Assembly: GCF_000369525.1 (NCBI RefSeq)
Contig: NZ_KB850071.1
Span: 551,631 to 608,000, forward strand
Length of the DNA: 56,370 nucleotides
Source: Acinetobacter higginsii
GTDB taxonomy: Bacteria > Pseudomonadota > Gammaproteobacteria > Pseudomonadales > Moraxellaceae
Direction: 5' to 3'
Shown: in pieces, positions 8,686 through 20,602 of the stretch
Layout of the letters: each line of letters starts with the position of its first letter
Numbering within the stretch: position 1 is the first letter of the stretch
Made by a program: the position numbers and the translations under genes
Notes under the pieces: model-generated
What the model was told of the DNA's origin: nothing
The model's input: only the letters and a program-made list of their open reading frames with translations
Databases searched by the model: none

Positions 8686-10614
8686 ATGATCCAATTTGAC
8701 CAAGTTTCATTACGCCGTGGTGGGCGAGTTTTATTCCAAAAAGCTTCAATGCAGCTTCATCCGGGCTGGAAAATTGGTCTTACAGGCGTGAATGGTGCAG
8801 GTAAATCGACTCTATTCGCTGCATTCTTAGGAGACTTGGTTGCAGATGAGGGCAATCTGACCCGCCCCGCGGTCTGGACTGTGGCGCATATGGCGCAAGA
8901 AATTAAAGCCTTGGAAATGCCAGCAATTGATTTTGTTTTGTCTGGTGATGAAGAATATTGGGACATTCAAGAAAAATTAGCGCATCCAGATCAACTCAGT
9001 AATGATGATTTGGCTCGACTGCATGGTCGTTTTGATGAGATCCATGGTTATGCAGCGCCTGCCAAAGCAGCACAATTGATGGCAGGTCTCGGTTTTCTCG
9101 ATCATCAATTAAAATTAAATGTCGCCAGCTTCTCGGGCGGGTGGCGCATGCGTTTGAACTTGGCGCGCACCCTTATGAGCCGTTCAGACCTGCTATTACT
9201 GGATGAACCGACCAACCATTTGGACTTGGATGCGATCTTGTGGTTAGAAGACTGGCTCAAAGCGTATGAAGGCACATTGGTCCTGATTTCACATGACCGA
9301 GATTTCTTGGATGCGATTACCGATCATATTCTACATATCGAAAATCAAGAACTGACCTTGTATACCGGTAATTATTCCACCTTTGAAACCACTCGTAGTG
9401 AACGCTTAGCGCAGCAACAGCAAGCTTTTGAGAAGCAGCAAGAAACCCGCGCACATCTACAAAAGTTTATTGACCGCTTTAAAGCCAAGGCCACCAAAGC
9501 CCGCCAAGCACAAAGCCGAATTAAGCAATTAGAGCGCATGCAGCAACTCGCACCAGCACATATTGATACGCCATTTACCTTCAGCTTCCGTGAACCGACC
9601 AAAATGAGTTCACCTCTGCTGAGTCTAGATGCTGCTACGATTGGCTACGGCGATAAAATCATTGCTGAAAAAATTCGTCTGCAAATCACCCCAAGTTCAC
9701 GTATTGGTTTACTCGGGATGAATGGTGCAGGTAAATCAACCTTAATCAAGACTCTTGTCGGAGATCTGCCACTACTGGCGGGTGAACGTAAAGCCTCTGA
9801 ACTACTCAATATTGGGTACTTTGCTCAGCATCAAATGGATGCTTTGGATGCCCATGCCAGCCCAATGCTGCAATTGGCACGTATTGCCGACAAGCACATC
9901 AGTGAAGCTACTTTACGTGCCTTTTTAGGCAGTTTTGGCTTTAGTGGCGAACGTATGGATACGCCATGTGAGAGCTTCTCTGGTGGTGAACGTGCACGTC
10001 TGGCGCTGGCACTGATCGTATGGCAACGTCCCAATGTCTTGATTCTGGACGAACCAACCAACCATTTAGACTTGGATATGCGTCTGGCACTGACCATGGC
10101 ACTACAGGACTTTGATGGTGCGGTGGTGCTGGTTTCACATGAACGCCAATTGATTGCCAGTGTCTGTGATGACTTGTTATTAGTGCATGCAGGTCAATGC
10201 ACAGAATTTGCAGGTGATCTACAAGACTACGCCAAATGGTTACGTGAAGCGCGCCAACAACAGATCAATGCACAAAATGCATCACAACAGCAAAGTACAA
10301 CCAGCCAAGCCCCTGTCGCAAAAGTAGATAAGGAAGCGCAACGTAAAGAAGCAGCTCGTCGCCGTGAAATGACGCGTCCAATTCGTAAAAATATCGAAAA
10401 AGTCGAAGCTCAAATTGAAAAGGTTCAGCCACGCTTAGCTGAAATTGAACATGCTTTAGCGGATAGTGCCTTGTATGAGGCCGACCGCAAAAATGATTTG
10501 ATCAAGCTAATGAATGAGCAAAATGAGCTCAAAGCGAAATTAGAACAGCATGAAGAACAGCTTTTAGAGCTGATGATGGAACTTGAAGAGCTGGAAAGCT
10601 CTTTTGCAGATTAA
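8686..10614 (+). CDS. yheS: ABC-F family ATPase, YheS-like
   Basis: Soluble duplicated ABC ATPase of the ABC-F family, whose members act on ribosomes; the YheS branch has been linked to translation of difficult sequences. About 642 residues. ABC domain 1 has Walker A GVNGAGKST (about 34-42), signature SFSGGWRMRL and Walker B LLLLDEPTNHLDLD. The linker is rich in K, R and Q. Domain 2 has GMNGAGKST, SFSGGERARL and VLILDEPTNHLDLD. A charged, probably coiled-coil C-terminal arm follows after about residue 540. No membrane segment. The start at 8686 (MIQFDQVSLRRG) aligns with E. coli YheS; an ATG two codons earlier is possible, and neither has a clear Shine-Dalgarno. It is divergent from the AdeT-like array. 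Confidence 0.88.
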   Translation: MIQFDQVSLRRGGRVLFQKASMQLHPGWKIGLTGVNGAGKSTLFAAFLGDLVADEGNLTRPAVWTVAHMAQEIKALEMPAIDFVLSGDEEYWDIQEKLAHPDQLSNDDLARLHGRFDEIHGYAAPAKAAQLMAGLGFLDHQLKLNVASFSGGWRMRLNLARTLMSRSDLLLLDEPTNHLDLDAILWLEDWLKAYEGTLVLISHDRDFLDAITDHILHIENQELTLYTGNYSTFETTRSERLAQQQQAFEKQQETRAHLQKFIDRFKAKATKARQAQSRIKQLERMQQLAPAHIDTPFTFSFREPTKMSSPLLSLDAATIGYGDKIIAEKIRLQITPSSRIGLLGMNGAGKSTLIKTLVGDLPLLAGERKASELLNIGYFAQHQMDALDAHASPMLQLARIADKHISEATLRAFLGSFGFSGERMDTPCESFSGGERARLALALIVWQRPNVLILDEPTNHLDLDMRLALTMALQDFDGAVVLVSHERQLIASVCDDLLLVHAGQCTEFAGDLQDYAKWLREARQQQINAQNASQQQSTTSQAPVAKVDKEAQRKEAARRREMTRPIRKNIEKVEAQIEKVQPRLAEIEHALADSALYEADRKNDLIKLMNEQNELKAKLEQHEEQLLELMMELEELESSFAD

Positions 10615-10624
10615 GCTGCCAGCT

Positions 10625-10660
10625 GATTCATACACAGCTCTGTTTGAGTGTGTATGAATC
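10625..10660. other. Stem-loop after yheS; remainder of the 10615-10956 gap
   Basis: A perfect 11-bp stem (GATTCATACAC / GTGTATGAATC) with a 14-nt loop starts 10 bp after the yheS stop. There is no U-tract, so it is either a weak terminator or a 3'-end protective hairpin. The rest of the 340-bp gap before dedA is AT-rich and shows no supportable gene. Confidence 0.5.
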
Positions 10661-10956
10661 ACAACGTTTAAGGTCATTTATTTAAACAGAAGCATCCCAT
10701 TTATGGCCTTAAAAGATGCTTTGGATACTTAAAAACACTATGAATAGCATGAAAAATGTCATGAATTTGTCGAGAATTTAAGATAAGGTAAAAATTGGAA
10801 TTTTCTGAGAAAATTGAGCTTTAGGCTCAGGCTCGATATACTCAGCTGCCACTGTTGTAAATTTATAAGTGACGAATGAATCCTGAGGGTTAAATTCATT
10901 TCACATTTTTTGTACTTTAATTTGGTGAGTACTCTATTTTGGATCATACAAACTGA

Positions 10957-11514
10957 ATGAATTCTTTAGATTTTATTTTTAATTTTGAACATATTCTACC
11001 AGTCTTAGTTCAAGAATATGGCTTATGGATTTATTTTATCCTTTTTCTGATTATTTTTTCAGAAACCGCTTTTGTTTTTATGTTCTTCTTACCCGGAGAC
11101 AGTCTGTTACTCACTGTTGGTGCATTATGCTCTGTGGTTGAAATCATGCATCTTGGTTATATGATCAGCTTACTGTTCTTTGCAGCAGCACTGGGCTATA
11201 TGGTGAATTACCATATAGGCCGTCATTTTGGCGATCGTATTTTCAATGTTAAATCACGCTTTATTAAGCAAGAATATTTGCAAAAAACCAATGTGTTTTT
11301 CTTAAAGCACGGGGGGAAAACCATCCTATTGGCTCGTTTTATTCCGTTTGCCCGTTCATTTGCGCCCTTAGCAGCAGGTTCAAGCAACATGAATTATAGC
11401 CATTTCGTTGTGTATAACATCTTGGGTGCATTACTGTGGATCAGCGTGTTGGTGACTGCTGGATACTTGTTTGGTCATGCGTTGATTCAAGTGAGTGACT
11501 TTGTCGAAAATTAA
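10957..11514 (+). CDS. DedA/VTT family membrane protein
   Basis: 185-residue inner-membrane protein with four to five hydrophobic segments. Family motifs are FSETAFVFMFFLPGDSLLL near residues 34-52, GYMVNYHIGRHFGD (about 87-100), ARFIPFARSFAPLAAGSSNM (about 127-146) and a final NILGALLWISVLVTAGYLFG. DedA proteins are linked to membrane potential and to lipid flipping such as undecaprenyl phosphate, depending on the member. Which paralogue this is cannot be told from the sequence. The start ATG at 10957 lacks a clear ribosome site. It is followed by its own terminator. Confidence 0.85.
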   Translation: MNSLDFIFNFEHILPVLVQEYGLWIYFILFLIIFSETAFVFMFFLPGDSLLLTVGALCSVVEIMHLGYMISLLFFAAALGYMVNYHIGRHFGDRIFNVKSRFIKQEYLQKTNVFFLKHGGKTILLARFIPFARSFAPLAAGSSNMNYSHFVVYNILGALLWISVLVTAGYLFGHALIQVSDFVEN

Positions 11515-11578
11515 CAAGCTCTTTTGCTGACAGCAATCTGATTATTCATTCATTTCAAGCTTAAATAGATCATTGATA

Positions 11579-11608
11579 GGTAGGCGATTTCATCGACTAC
11601 CTTTTTTT
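11579..11608 (+). terminator. Terminator after dedA
   Basis: Stem GGTAGGCGAT / ATCGACTACC (one mismatch, 3-nt loop) followed by TTTTTTT at 11602-11608. Confidence 0.85.
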
Positions 11609-11628
11609 AATCATTTTATTCAGTCTAA

Positions 11629-11644
11629 GGTTTCACGTGGAACG
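11629..11644. promoter_or_regulatory. parS: parS-like site (imperfect)
   Basis: GGTTTCACGTGGAACG matches the bacterial parS consensus TGTTTCACGTGAAACA at 13 of 16 positions and keeps the CACGTG core. It lies in non-coding DNA about 8 kb left of oriC and just upstream of the Fur-box-like site. The known family function is ParB binding for chromosome segregation; binding here is inferred. Confidence 0.65.
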
Positions 11645-11662
11645 TAAAAAACAATAGTAAAT

Positions 11663-11681
11663 AATAATGAAAATAATTATC
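11663..11681. promoter_or_regulatory. Candidate Fur box upstream of the PepSY gene
   Basis: The 19-bp stretch matches the Fur consensus GATAATGATAATCATTATC at 16 positions (AATAATGAAAATAATTATC). It lies 77 bp upstream of the PepSY start. It suggests iron-repressed transcription, which fits a membrane protein of the siderophore-reductase-like PepSY group. Confidence 0.6.
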
Positions 11682-11728
11682 AATAAAAATAAAATCACTT
11701 CATAAAAACACAATTCTTAAGGAAGCCA

Positions 11729-11761
11729 ATGTTCTCAACCTCATTGGAAAATCAGTTATGA
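11729..11761 (+). CDS. 10-codon upstream ORF coupled to the PepSY gene
   Basis: The frame ATG TTC TCA ... CAG TTA TGA encodes MFSTSLENQL. It has a strong AAGGA Shine-Dalgarno 5 nt upstream, while the PepSY gene itself has almost none. Its stop codon overlaps the PepSY ATG (ATG at 11758-11760 inside TTATGA). This is the layout of translational coupling by termination and reinitiation. No regulatory codon run is obvious. Confidence 0.5.
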   Translation: MFSTSLENQL

Positions 11762-12915
11762 AGCAAACAGCAACTGCCATTAAAAAAACCAACTCGCGCT
11801 GGTTTCGCATTAACTTATGGATTCATCGCTGGGTCAGCTTGGTGATTGTGGTGCCCTTTGCAATTTTATCCATCACTGGGGTTATTCTGATTTTCCATGA
11901 AGAGATTGATCATGCACTTGGGGTCGAGCCTACGGCTCTACATTCTTCTTTACAACAGCAACGACCGCTAGCGGACTCAATCGCGACCGCACAGAGAACC
12001 TACCCTACCGAGCAGATTATCAGTACAGGCTATGACCCCGAGCATCATCCTGGTGTACTCCTTATCGGGATGGCGAAACCTGAACAAAGCTTTGAAAAAG
12101 CACGTTGGCTGTTTGCAGATATTGGTTCTGCAACGCTGATTGATCGACCAAATGAACGAGATACTTTGACTGGCTTCTTACTGGAACTGCATGCCAACTG
12201 GTTTCTAGGTTTTATTGGACAATTGATTGGGGCACTGATTGCTTTGTTAGTGTTCTTATCTTTGGTTTCTGGCTTGGTGATCTATGCCCCCTATGTGAAA
12301 AAATTCTTTTTGGGCATTCTTCGTTTTAGAAAGAGTCAGCGACTATTACAGCTCGACCTACATAATTTAATTGGCTCTGCAATCCTCGGTTGGGCCTTGG
12401 TAGTGACCTTAACTGGATTTCTACTGGGTTTTGGTACGGTTGCAATTGGAGTTTGGCAAATGACTGAACTGAAAGCCCTGCAAGACAAATATCAGCATGC
12501 CCGTGTGATTCATCCAAATTTAAGCATTGATCAGGTCTATGCGGCCGCTCAGAAAGGTCAAACAGATTGGCACCCCACCAGTGTGTTCTACCCAAAAACA
12601 GAATACGCCACCCAAGGTCACTATATGGTGTTACTGCAAGGCAATGAGGGCTTAAAAGAGAAGATGCTAAAAGTCGCCTTGGTCAATGCAGAAACAGGAC
12701 AAGTAGATACAGTTGAAGAATTACCCACCTATCTGAAAGCCATCTTACTGTCACAACCGCTGCATTTTGGCAATTACGGTGGTATGCCTCTCAAGATCTT
12801 ATGGAGTCTATGTACCTTACTCACCTTATTTATCACTTTAAATGGCGCATGGTTATGGTGGGCAAAACGCCAACAAAAGGGCTTAAAAGGAGTCAACAAT
12901 GCAACTGTGGAATAA
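11758..12915 (+). CDS. PepSY-associated TM helix protein, possible ferric-siderophore reductase
   Basis: 385-residue inner-membrane protein. A basic N-terminus is followed by WIHRWVSLVIVVPFAILSIT (helix 1, with HRW as in the family), a periplasmic loop, WFLGFIGQLIGALIALLVFLSL (about 145-170), LHNLIGSAILGWALVVTLTG (about 201-220), a second extracytoplasmic stretch, then KILWSLCTLLTLFITLNGAWLWW at the C-terminus. Conserved histidines at the helix edges (LHANW, DLHNLIG, LHFGNYGG) are typical haem-ligand positions in PepSY_TM proteins. These include ferric-siderophore reductases such as PiuB-like proteins. The Fur-like box upstream supports a role in iron. It probably depends on the preceding 10-codon ORF for translation and overlaps the next small gene by 17 bp. 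Confidence 0.8.
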   Translation: MKQTATAIKKTNSRWFRINLWIHRWVSLVIVVPFAILSITGVILIFHEEIDHALGVEPTALHSSLQQQRPLADSIATAQRTYPTEQIISTGYDPEHHPGVLLIGMAKPEQSFEKARWLFADIGSATLIDRPNERDTLTGFLLELHANWFLGFIGQLIGALIALLVFLSLVSGLVIYAPYVKKFFLGILRFRKSQRLLQLDLHNLIGSAILGWALVVTLTGFLLGFGTVAIGVWQMTELKALQDKYQHARVIHPNLSIDQVYAAAQKGQTDWHPTSVFYPKTEYATQGHYMVLLQGNEGLKEKMLKVALVNAETGQVDTVEELPTYLKAILLSQPLHFGNYGGMPLKILWSLCTLLTLFITLNGAWLWWAKRQQKGLKGVNNATVE

Positions 12916-13075
12916 GTTAAGTGTGTTATGGCTGTTGGCTTTATGCAGTATTTTAGGAATTGTTGGCATGCTGCTGATGGATGGTATTGCAGATGTTATT
13001 TTTTTGATCATTACCCTACTCCCTCTATTGGTTGCAGGATGGAGAGCTTATCTTTTACAACACGGTAAAAGATAA
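12899..13075 (+). CDS. Small membrane protein (58 aa), partner of the PepSY protein
   Basis: Starts MQLWNKLSVLWLLALCSILG inside the last codons of the PepSY gene, with a strong AAGGAGT ribosome site 5 nt before the ATG. Two hydrophobic segments (about residues 8-28 and 30-48) are followed by a positive tail ending QHGKR. The overlap and strong SD make it a likely real second gene of the operon. No function recognised; small hydrophobic ORFs often follow PepSY genes. Its last codons form the left arm of the terminator. Confidence 0.7.
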   Translation: MQLWNKLSVLWLLALCSILGIVGMLLMDGIADVIFLIITLLPLLVAGWRAYLLQHGKR

Positions 13076-13086
13076 GCTCTTTTGTT
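13043..13086 (+). terminator. Terminator of the PepSY operon
   Basis: A 15-bp perfect stem (13043-13057 with 13066-13080) overlaps the end of the small ORF and is followed by TTTTGTTT. Confidence 0.85.
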
Positions 13087-13107
13087 TGGTATTGATGCCT
13101 AAGCTAA

Positions 13108-15585
<2,478 letters not shown>

Positions 15586-15622
15586 CTAGTAATATTGATC
15601 TATTGAAAGATGAAAAATAAAA

Positions 15623-16705
15623 TTATGGTGCAGCAAGACTGACTTGACCGTGAACAACGTGGAATAATTGAAAAGAAATCGACAAATCCTGTAAGTGTTT
15701 TAATACCGACGCATGGTCTAAGGTGGTCATAAAAACTTGACTTCCCAACTGACTCAATCGCTCAATTAAACGTTGTTGTGCAGTCTCATCTAACTCTGCT
15801 GTCAGATCATCTAATAATACCACAGTTTCCTTATTACTCGCATGTAGCATTGCAATTTGTGACAGTTTTAATGCCATGATTAACAACTTTTTTTGCCCGC
15901 GAGAGAGCACATCATCGGCATTGCCAAACGGCGTTTTTAAACGTAAATCAGCGCGATGCGGACCGTACTCGGTATAACGTCGATCGAGGTCTTTTTGATG
16001 CTGCTGAACCAAGTCCTGCAATAGACCTTGTTCAGTATGAAAGCCGGGATTGTATTCCAGTTCAATTTCAAGATTGGGTAGAAGTTGCTTTAAATCTTCA
16101 TGGAAAAATTGGTTCCATTGCTCAACAATACTGACCCGTTGTGAATGCAGCATTTCACCATAATCACTGAGCATTTTATTCCAAGGCTCTAAATCAGCCA
16201 AAGTCAGATTACGCCGTGTCTTGAGCAAACTATTGCGTTGTTTGAGTGCCCGAGAATAATATTGCCATGCAAAATAAAACTCAGGTTCCACGTGGAACAT
16301 TAACCAATCTAATAACTGCCGTCGAGGCTTTGCACCATGGTCAATAATATCGGTACTCTGTGGATCGATATGCTGTAAAGGCAATAATTTTGCCAGTTGA
16401 CCTTGAGTCGCAATAGTATCGCCATTGACCTTAATCACCTGTTCGCCCGAAGCCAACTTTTGCATACCAATACGCTCACTGGCAGATTGTGCAAATACAA
16501 TTGCATCCCCTGCATCATATTGGATGTAATGTTTTGGAATATGGGTACGAAATGAACGACCTGTTGCCAGTAAATGTATGGACTCGAGAACTGAAGTTTT
16601 TCCAGAACCATTTGCGCCGTAAAAAATATTAAACGGTTGCAACTCATGGAGTGCAACCGTCTTTAAATTACGTACACGTTCGATATTTAAACGCGTGATT
16701 TGCAT
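15623..16705 (-). CDS. recF: DNA replication and repair protein RecF
   Basis: SMC-like ATPase that works with RecO and RecR to load RecA at single-strand gaps. 360 residues. It has Walker [10 protein letters not shown] near residue 31, the ABC-type signature region [14 protein letters not shown], and Walker [13 protein letters not shown] near 280. Located 23 bp downstream of dnaN in the standard cluster. A palindromic parS-like site lies within the coding sequence at 16284-16299. Confidence 0.97.
   Translation of the reverse strand: MQITRLNIERVRNLKTVALHELQPFNIFYGANGSGKTSVLESIHLLATGRSFRTHIPKHYIQYDAGDAIVFAQSASERIGMQKLASGEQVIKVNGDTIATQGQLAKLLPLQHIDPQSTDIIDHGAKPRRQLLDWLMFHVEPEFYFAWQYYSRALKQRNSLLKTRRNLTLADLEPWNKMLSDYGEMLHSQRVSIVEQWNQFFHEDLKQLLPNLEIELEYNPGFHTEQGLLQDLVQQHQKDLDRRYTEYGPHRADLRLKTPFGNADDVLSRGQKKLLIMALKLSQIAMLHASNKETVVLLDDLTAELDETAQQRLIERLSQLGSQVFMTTLDHASVLKHLQDLSISFQLFHVVHGQVSLAAP
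16284..16299. promoter_or_regulatory. parS: parS-like site inside recF
   Basis: GGTTCCACGTGGAACA contains the perfect 14-bp palindrome GTTCCACGTGGAAC, a form I recall from Pseudomonas parS sites. It lies about 3.4 kb left of oriC and is embedded in recF codons. Confidence 0.75.
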
Positions 16706-16728
16706 GCTTTAAAACTCAAATCTCGCCA

Positions 16729-17877
16729 TTAAACTCGCATTGGCATCACGACATAGGTTTGATCAGGATGCGCTGGATCTTGAACAAGCACCGATTGATT
16801 GGCTTCACTCATGCTCATTTTCACATCATCACCATCCAGTACACCCAACACTTCAAGAATATATTGTGCATTAAATGACATTTCTAGAGGGGCATCTTGA
16901 TATTGAATTGCAATATCTTCTACCGCTTCATCCTGTTCTGGGTTATTGGCACGCAACTGCAATGAATCTTGATTAAAATTCAAGAAAACGCCACGAAGTT
17001 TTTCATTACTTAAAATAGCAACACGCTGCAACGACTGTTTAAACACATCATGTGCAATAAACACATGCTTATCACCATTTTTTGGAATGACACGGCGATA
17101 ATCAGGGAACTTCCCATCAATTAACTTCGTCGTGAAACGAACCGTAATATCACCCTGCTCTTTATCACGGCTTGGCGTATTAATGGTGACGTTCAACAAT
17201 TCACGCCCAATCAATAAGGTCAATTGCTCATCTTCAAGACTCAGTAAACGTTGTAATTCACCTACGGCTTTACGCGGAACAATGGCCTGCATCGGCGCTG
17301 CTGCTGTTGAAGAAGCCAACACCTCACACAAGGCTAAACGATGTCCATCAGTAGTTACTGTACGTAATTGATTTTGATCAATTTCCAACAATGTACCCGT
17401 CAGGTAAAAACGGACATCTTGTACAGCCATAGCAAAAGCTGTTTTTTCAAATAATCGCTTCAATTCACGCTGCGTGACCTGAACTTGTGTACCCTGACTA
17501 TTTTCAGTAGTTAACAATGGATAATCTTCCGCAGGAAGTGTACCCAAAACGAAACGGCTATTGCCCGATTTTAAAATACAACGTTGATCTTCAGTAATTT
17601 GTAGATCAATCAAGGCTGCTGTCGGAAGAGATTTACAAATTTCGACCAGTTTACGTGCAGGAACCGTGGTTTCACCCGCTTCCAAACAAGCACCTTCTGC
17701 TAACGTAGTGCTGGCAACCAATTCAACTTCCAAGTCAGAACCTGTAATGGTTAAAGCCTGTTGTGTGGTTTGAATTTTAACGTTTGAAAGAATATTCAAG
17801 GTATGACGGCGTTCAACAGCCCCCACCACATGGGATAAAACATTGACTAAACTTTCTTTAGCGATTTTCAAACGCAC
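16729..17877 (-). CDS. dnaN: DNA polymerase III beta subunit (sliding clamp)
   Basis: Ring-shaped processivity clamp for DNA polymerase III. 382 residues, slightly longer than the 366 of E. coli, with three clamp repeats. Family stretches include MRLKIAKESLVNVLSHVVGA at the start, VPARKLVEICKSL, TTDGHRLAL and the C-terminal VMPMRV. The start is GTG at 17877, with AGAGGA 9 nt upstream; no better ATG is present. It follows dnaA after 90 bp and precedes recF by 23 bp. Confidence 0.97.
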   Translation of the reverse strand: MRLKIAKESLVNVLSHVVGAVERRHTLNILSNVKIQTTQQALTITGSDLEVELVASTTLAEGACLEAGETTVPARKLVEICKSLPTAALIDLQITEDQRCILKSGNSRFVLGTLPAEDYPLLTTENSQGTQVQVTQRELKRLFEKTAFAMAVQDVRFYLTGTLLEIDQNQLRTVTTDGHRLALCEVLASSTAAAPMQAIVPRKAVGELQRLLSLEDEQLTLLIGRELLNVTINTPSRDKEQGDITVRFTTKLIDGKFPDYRRVIPKNGDKHVFIAHDVFKQSLQRVAILSNEKLRGVFLNFNQDSLQLRANNPEQDEAVEDIAIQYQDAPLEMSFNAQYILEVLGVLDGDDVKMSMSEANQSVLVQDPAHPDQTYVVMPMRV

Positions 17878-17967
17878 GATTTTATTCCTCTTACAACAGA
17901 AGCCGATATGAATGTTAGCAGTGTACTATGCTGCACTTAAAAATAGTTTGCAACTCTGAAAAATAGA

Positions 17968-19365
17968 TTAACTTTGTAACAAGCGCAGTAAATTTTTATA
18001 GTCTTCATTAAAAATAGGGTCTTCTTCACGCAAGCTGACCACTTTTTCACAGGCATGCATCACGGTACTGTGGTCACGACCACCAAAAGCCATGCCAATT
18101 TCTGGGAAACTATCCCCAGTTAATTCACGTGCCAAACCCATGGCCAATTGACGTGGGCGTGCATAAATACGGGTACGTTTTGGACCAATCAATTCTTTTA
18201 ATGGAATTCGGAAGTATTCACTCACCACCCGCTGGATATTTTCCACGCTAATGGTACGTGCACGAATCGCCAAAACATCTTTTAACGACTCGCGTACGAC
18301 ATCTAGGTCAATGACAGTACCTTTGAAACGTGAAATCGCGACCACTTTATTCAGAGCACCTTCAAGCTCTCGCACATTGGCAACCACTTGTTGTGCAATA
18401 AACAAAGCACAGTTTCTTGGTAAATCAACACCACTATTTTCAGCTTTTTTCAGCAAAATCTCGATACGGGTTTCGATATCTGGTGGTTCAACCCCCACAG
18501 ATAAACCCCATGAAAAGCGAGAAACTAAACGTGGATCAAGTTCAGTCAATTCTTTTGGATAACGATCTGAGGTTAGAATAATTTGTTTAGATTCATCCAA
18601 TAAAGCATTGAATGTATAGAAGAATTCAACAAGACTGGCTTCTTTTCCTGCGAGCAAATGAATATCATCCACCAACAATAAATCTAAAGAACGACAATTT
18701 TTCTTAAACTCTTCAACCTTACCTTTTTGTAATGAACTGACAAAGTCCTGTACGAAACTTTCCGAAGTCATATACATCACACGTGCATTTGGCTTGGCTT
18801 GTAACAGCGCATTGCCCACGGCCTGCATTAAATGGGTTTTACCCAGACCTGTTGGGCCATACAAAAATAAAGGGTTGTGTTGCGAAGCCCCTAACTGCGT
18901 TAAAACTTTACGGCAGGTTTCAGCAGCCATTTGGTTAGAACGGCCTTCAACAAACAAAGAGAAGGTAAATAATGGATTGAGTTGTCTTTTCTTCGGTATT
19001 TTAGTGACATTTTGACTGGGTTGAACCAAGTCAGATTCTTTTTTTACTTTTGTTGGAACAGCAACAGGTGCACTACTCAACGCTGCTGTTGTGGTTGCAG
19101 GTTGCTCATTAGAAGACAAAATTGTCCCAGGACGTGAATCAACCAGAATTTCAACCTGACGAACTCGGCCTTCCGACAATTGTTCCGCAAGAATAGAGAT
19201 CAGTTCTAAATGGTTATCTTGAATATAACGCGTCCAATAGGGGTTCGGTGCGTATAAACGCATCACACCATCAACCTCTTCAGCAACCAAAGGACGAATC
19301 CACATCGCAAAGACGTTATCAGATAGCTCTTGTCGCAAGCGAGTTAAGCAGTCTGTCCAGAGCAT
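17968..19365 (-). CDS. dnaA: Chromosomal replication initiator DnaA
   Basis: Initiator that binds DnaA boxes and melts oriC. 465 residues. Domain I is LWTDCLTRLRQELSDNVFAMWIRPL. A low-complexity linker covers about 90-130. The AAA+ domain has Walker A GPTGLGKTHLMQA and Walker B LLLVDDIHLLAGKE. Domain IV carries the DnaA signature GRDHSTVMHACEKV near the C-terminus. The ATG at 19365 is preferred over one two codons upstream because AGGGG lies 6 nt before it. It is transcribed leftwards from oriC; AT-rich oriC-type repeats and DnaA boxes in its upstream region suggest autoregulation. Confidence 0.98.
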   Translation of the reverse strand: MLWTDCLTRLRQELSDNVFAMWIRPLVAEEVDGVMRLYAPNPYWTRYIQDNHLELISILAEQLSEGRVRQVEILVDSRPGTILSSNEQPATTTAALSSAPVAVPTKVKKESDLVQPSQNVTKIPKKRQLNPLFTFSLFVEGRSNQMAAETCRKVLTQLGASQHNPLFLYGPTGLGKTHLMQAVGNALLQAKPNARVMYMTSESFVQDFVSSLQKGKVEEFKKNCRSLDLLLVDDIHLLAGKEASLVEFFYTFNALLDESKQIILTSDRYPKELTELDPRLVSRFSWGLSVGVEPPDIETRIEILLKKAENSGVDLPRNCALFIAQQVVANVRELEGALNKVVAISRFKGTVIDLDVVRESLKDVLAIRARTISVENIQRVVSEYFRIPLKELIGPKRTRIYARPRQLAMGLARELTGDSFPEIGMAFGGRDHSTVMHACEKVVSLREEDPIFNEDYKNLLRLLQS

Positions 19366-19968
19366 GTGCATCCCCTATATATCCATTTTTTAAATTCAAA
19401 AATAAAAAACCGTCACCCCCTCATCTTTCAAAGGGGTCGCCATTCTAACCAAGTTATCCACATCTGTCAGGACAATTTATGGGACTTTTGCTGAAAAAGA
19501 CAGCATTCGTTTATAAATTTAAATTCAAAACCATATGTGCATAACTTTTTGCACAAGCTGTGGATAGTTTTAAGCTCAAAGTTATCCACAAACTATAAAA
19601 TTGATAAAAACATGCTTATCCACAGCATAACTTTATGTTTATTCATGAAAAAACATCACTTTCCACAGAATAAATGCGCCCTAATAAGAATAAATTTAAA
19701 TTTTAAAATTTGAATTTACTTATAGGGTTCACTCGAATTGTGGATAACTGAGCATATCGAAATTTAAATTCAAAATCCAAGAATTAAATTTAAATCAGAA
19801 GATGGATTGTTGATAAGCTTGTTTGTAAGCTGTGAATATAGACGAATACTGATATTATTTAAATAGATAGCTTGTGTATATTTTTTGTTTTCAATAAAAG
19901 CATATAACTTCGAGCAGTTTTATTGCTTCAAAACAGAACAAAGAAAATGTAAAGTTTTTGATTTTTCA
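19366..19968. other. oriC: Origin of replication oriC
   Basis: Non-coding region between divergent dnaA and rpmH. TTATCCACA-type DnaA boxes: 19454-19462 (+, perfect), 19559-19567 (-, one mismatch), 19582-19590 (+, perfect), 19616-19624 (+, perfect), 19739-19747 (-, perfect). AT-rich repeats: the 16-mer AAATTTAAATTCAAAA at 19515-19530 and again at 19760-19775, the related TTTTAAATTCAAAA at 19388-19401, and a dense AT block at about 19690-19720. These are candidate unwinding elements. Both the DnaA boxes and the 16-mer recur at 41425-42003. Confidence 0.92.
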
Positions 19969-19997
19969 TTGACAGCGTAAACATTGCGCAATAAAAT
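19969..19997 (+). promoter_or_regulatory. rpmH promoter
   Basis: TTGACA (19969-19974), a 17-bp spacer and TAAAAT (19992-19997), 38 bp upstream of the rpmH start: a near-consensus sigma-70 promoter, fitting a strongly expressed ribosomal gene. Confidence 0.8.
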
Positions 19998-20035
19998 CGC
20001 GGACCTTTATAGAAAGATCATTTTGGAGTTTCGAA

Positions 20036-20170
20036 ATGAAACGTACTTTCCAACCATCTGAATTAAAGCGTAAACGCGTTCATGGTTTCCGCGCTCGTAT
20101 GGCTACTAAAGCAGGTCGTCAAGTTTTAGCTCGTCGTCGTGCAAAAGGTCGTCATAGCTTAACTGTTTAA
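20036..20170 (+). CDS. rpmH: 50S ribosomal protein L34
   Basis: 44-residue basic protein starting [20 protein letters not shown] and ending AKGRHSLTV, full length for L34. TTGGAG precedes the ATG. First gene of the rightward rpmH-rnpA-yidD-yidC run beside oriC. Confidence 0.98.
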
Positions 20171-20197
20171 TACTGTTAAGCTGACCAGACTTGGGTG

Positions 20198-20593
20198 ATG
20201 ACACTTTACAGTTTCGGCACTGAATCTCGTATTCGTTGTGCCGCTGATTATAAAAGTGTATTTGATGGTGCGCTTTTTAAAGTGCATCAGCCCCATTTCC
20301 TTTTTTTAGCAAAATTAACCGAACAGCCGAAAAGCCGTTTGGGTATTGTCGTTGCTAAAAAAAAGGTGCGTCGTGCACATGAACGAAATCGAATAAAACG
20401 TCTTGCTCGGGAGAGCTTTCGTTTACATCAAGCGCAATTTAATGCTGATATCGATATTGTGGTGATGCCTAAAGTAGGTATAGAAGCAATCGCAAATCAA
20501 GAATTACATCAACAATTAGATTTTGCTTGGCAAAAATTACAACGCTTAGCAAAGAAGCATTCCAAAGTCGTTGTGACATCCCTCCAAAATTAG
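20198..20593 (+). CDS. rnpA: Ribonuclease P protein component
   Basis: Protein subunit that helps the RNase P RNA bind and cut pre-tRNA 5' leaders. About 131 residues, basic. It has the family signature [17 protein letters not shown] (about residues 64-80) and the preceding [15 protein letters not shown]. The ATG at 20198 directly follows an in-frame GTG at 20195; either may be used and neither has a strong ribosome site, so translation may be coupled to rpmH 27 bp upstream. A 9-bp gap separates it from yidD. Confidence 0.95.
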   Translation: MTLYSFGTESRIRCAADYKSVFDGALFKVHQPHFLFLAKLTEQPKSRLGIVVAKKKVRRAHERNRIKRLARESFRLHQAQFNADIDIVVMPKVGIEAIANQELHQQLDFAWQKLQRLAKKHSKVVVTSLQN

Positions 20594-20602
20594 AGATCTC
20601 CA

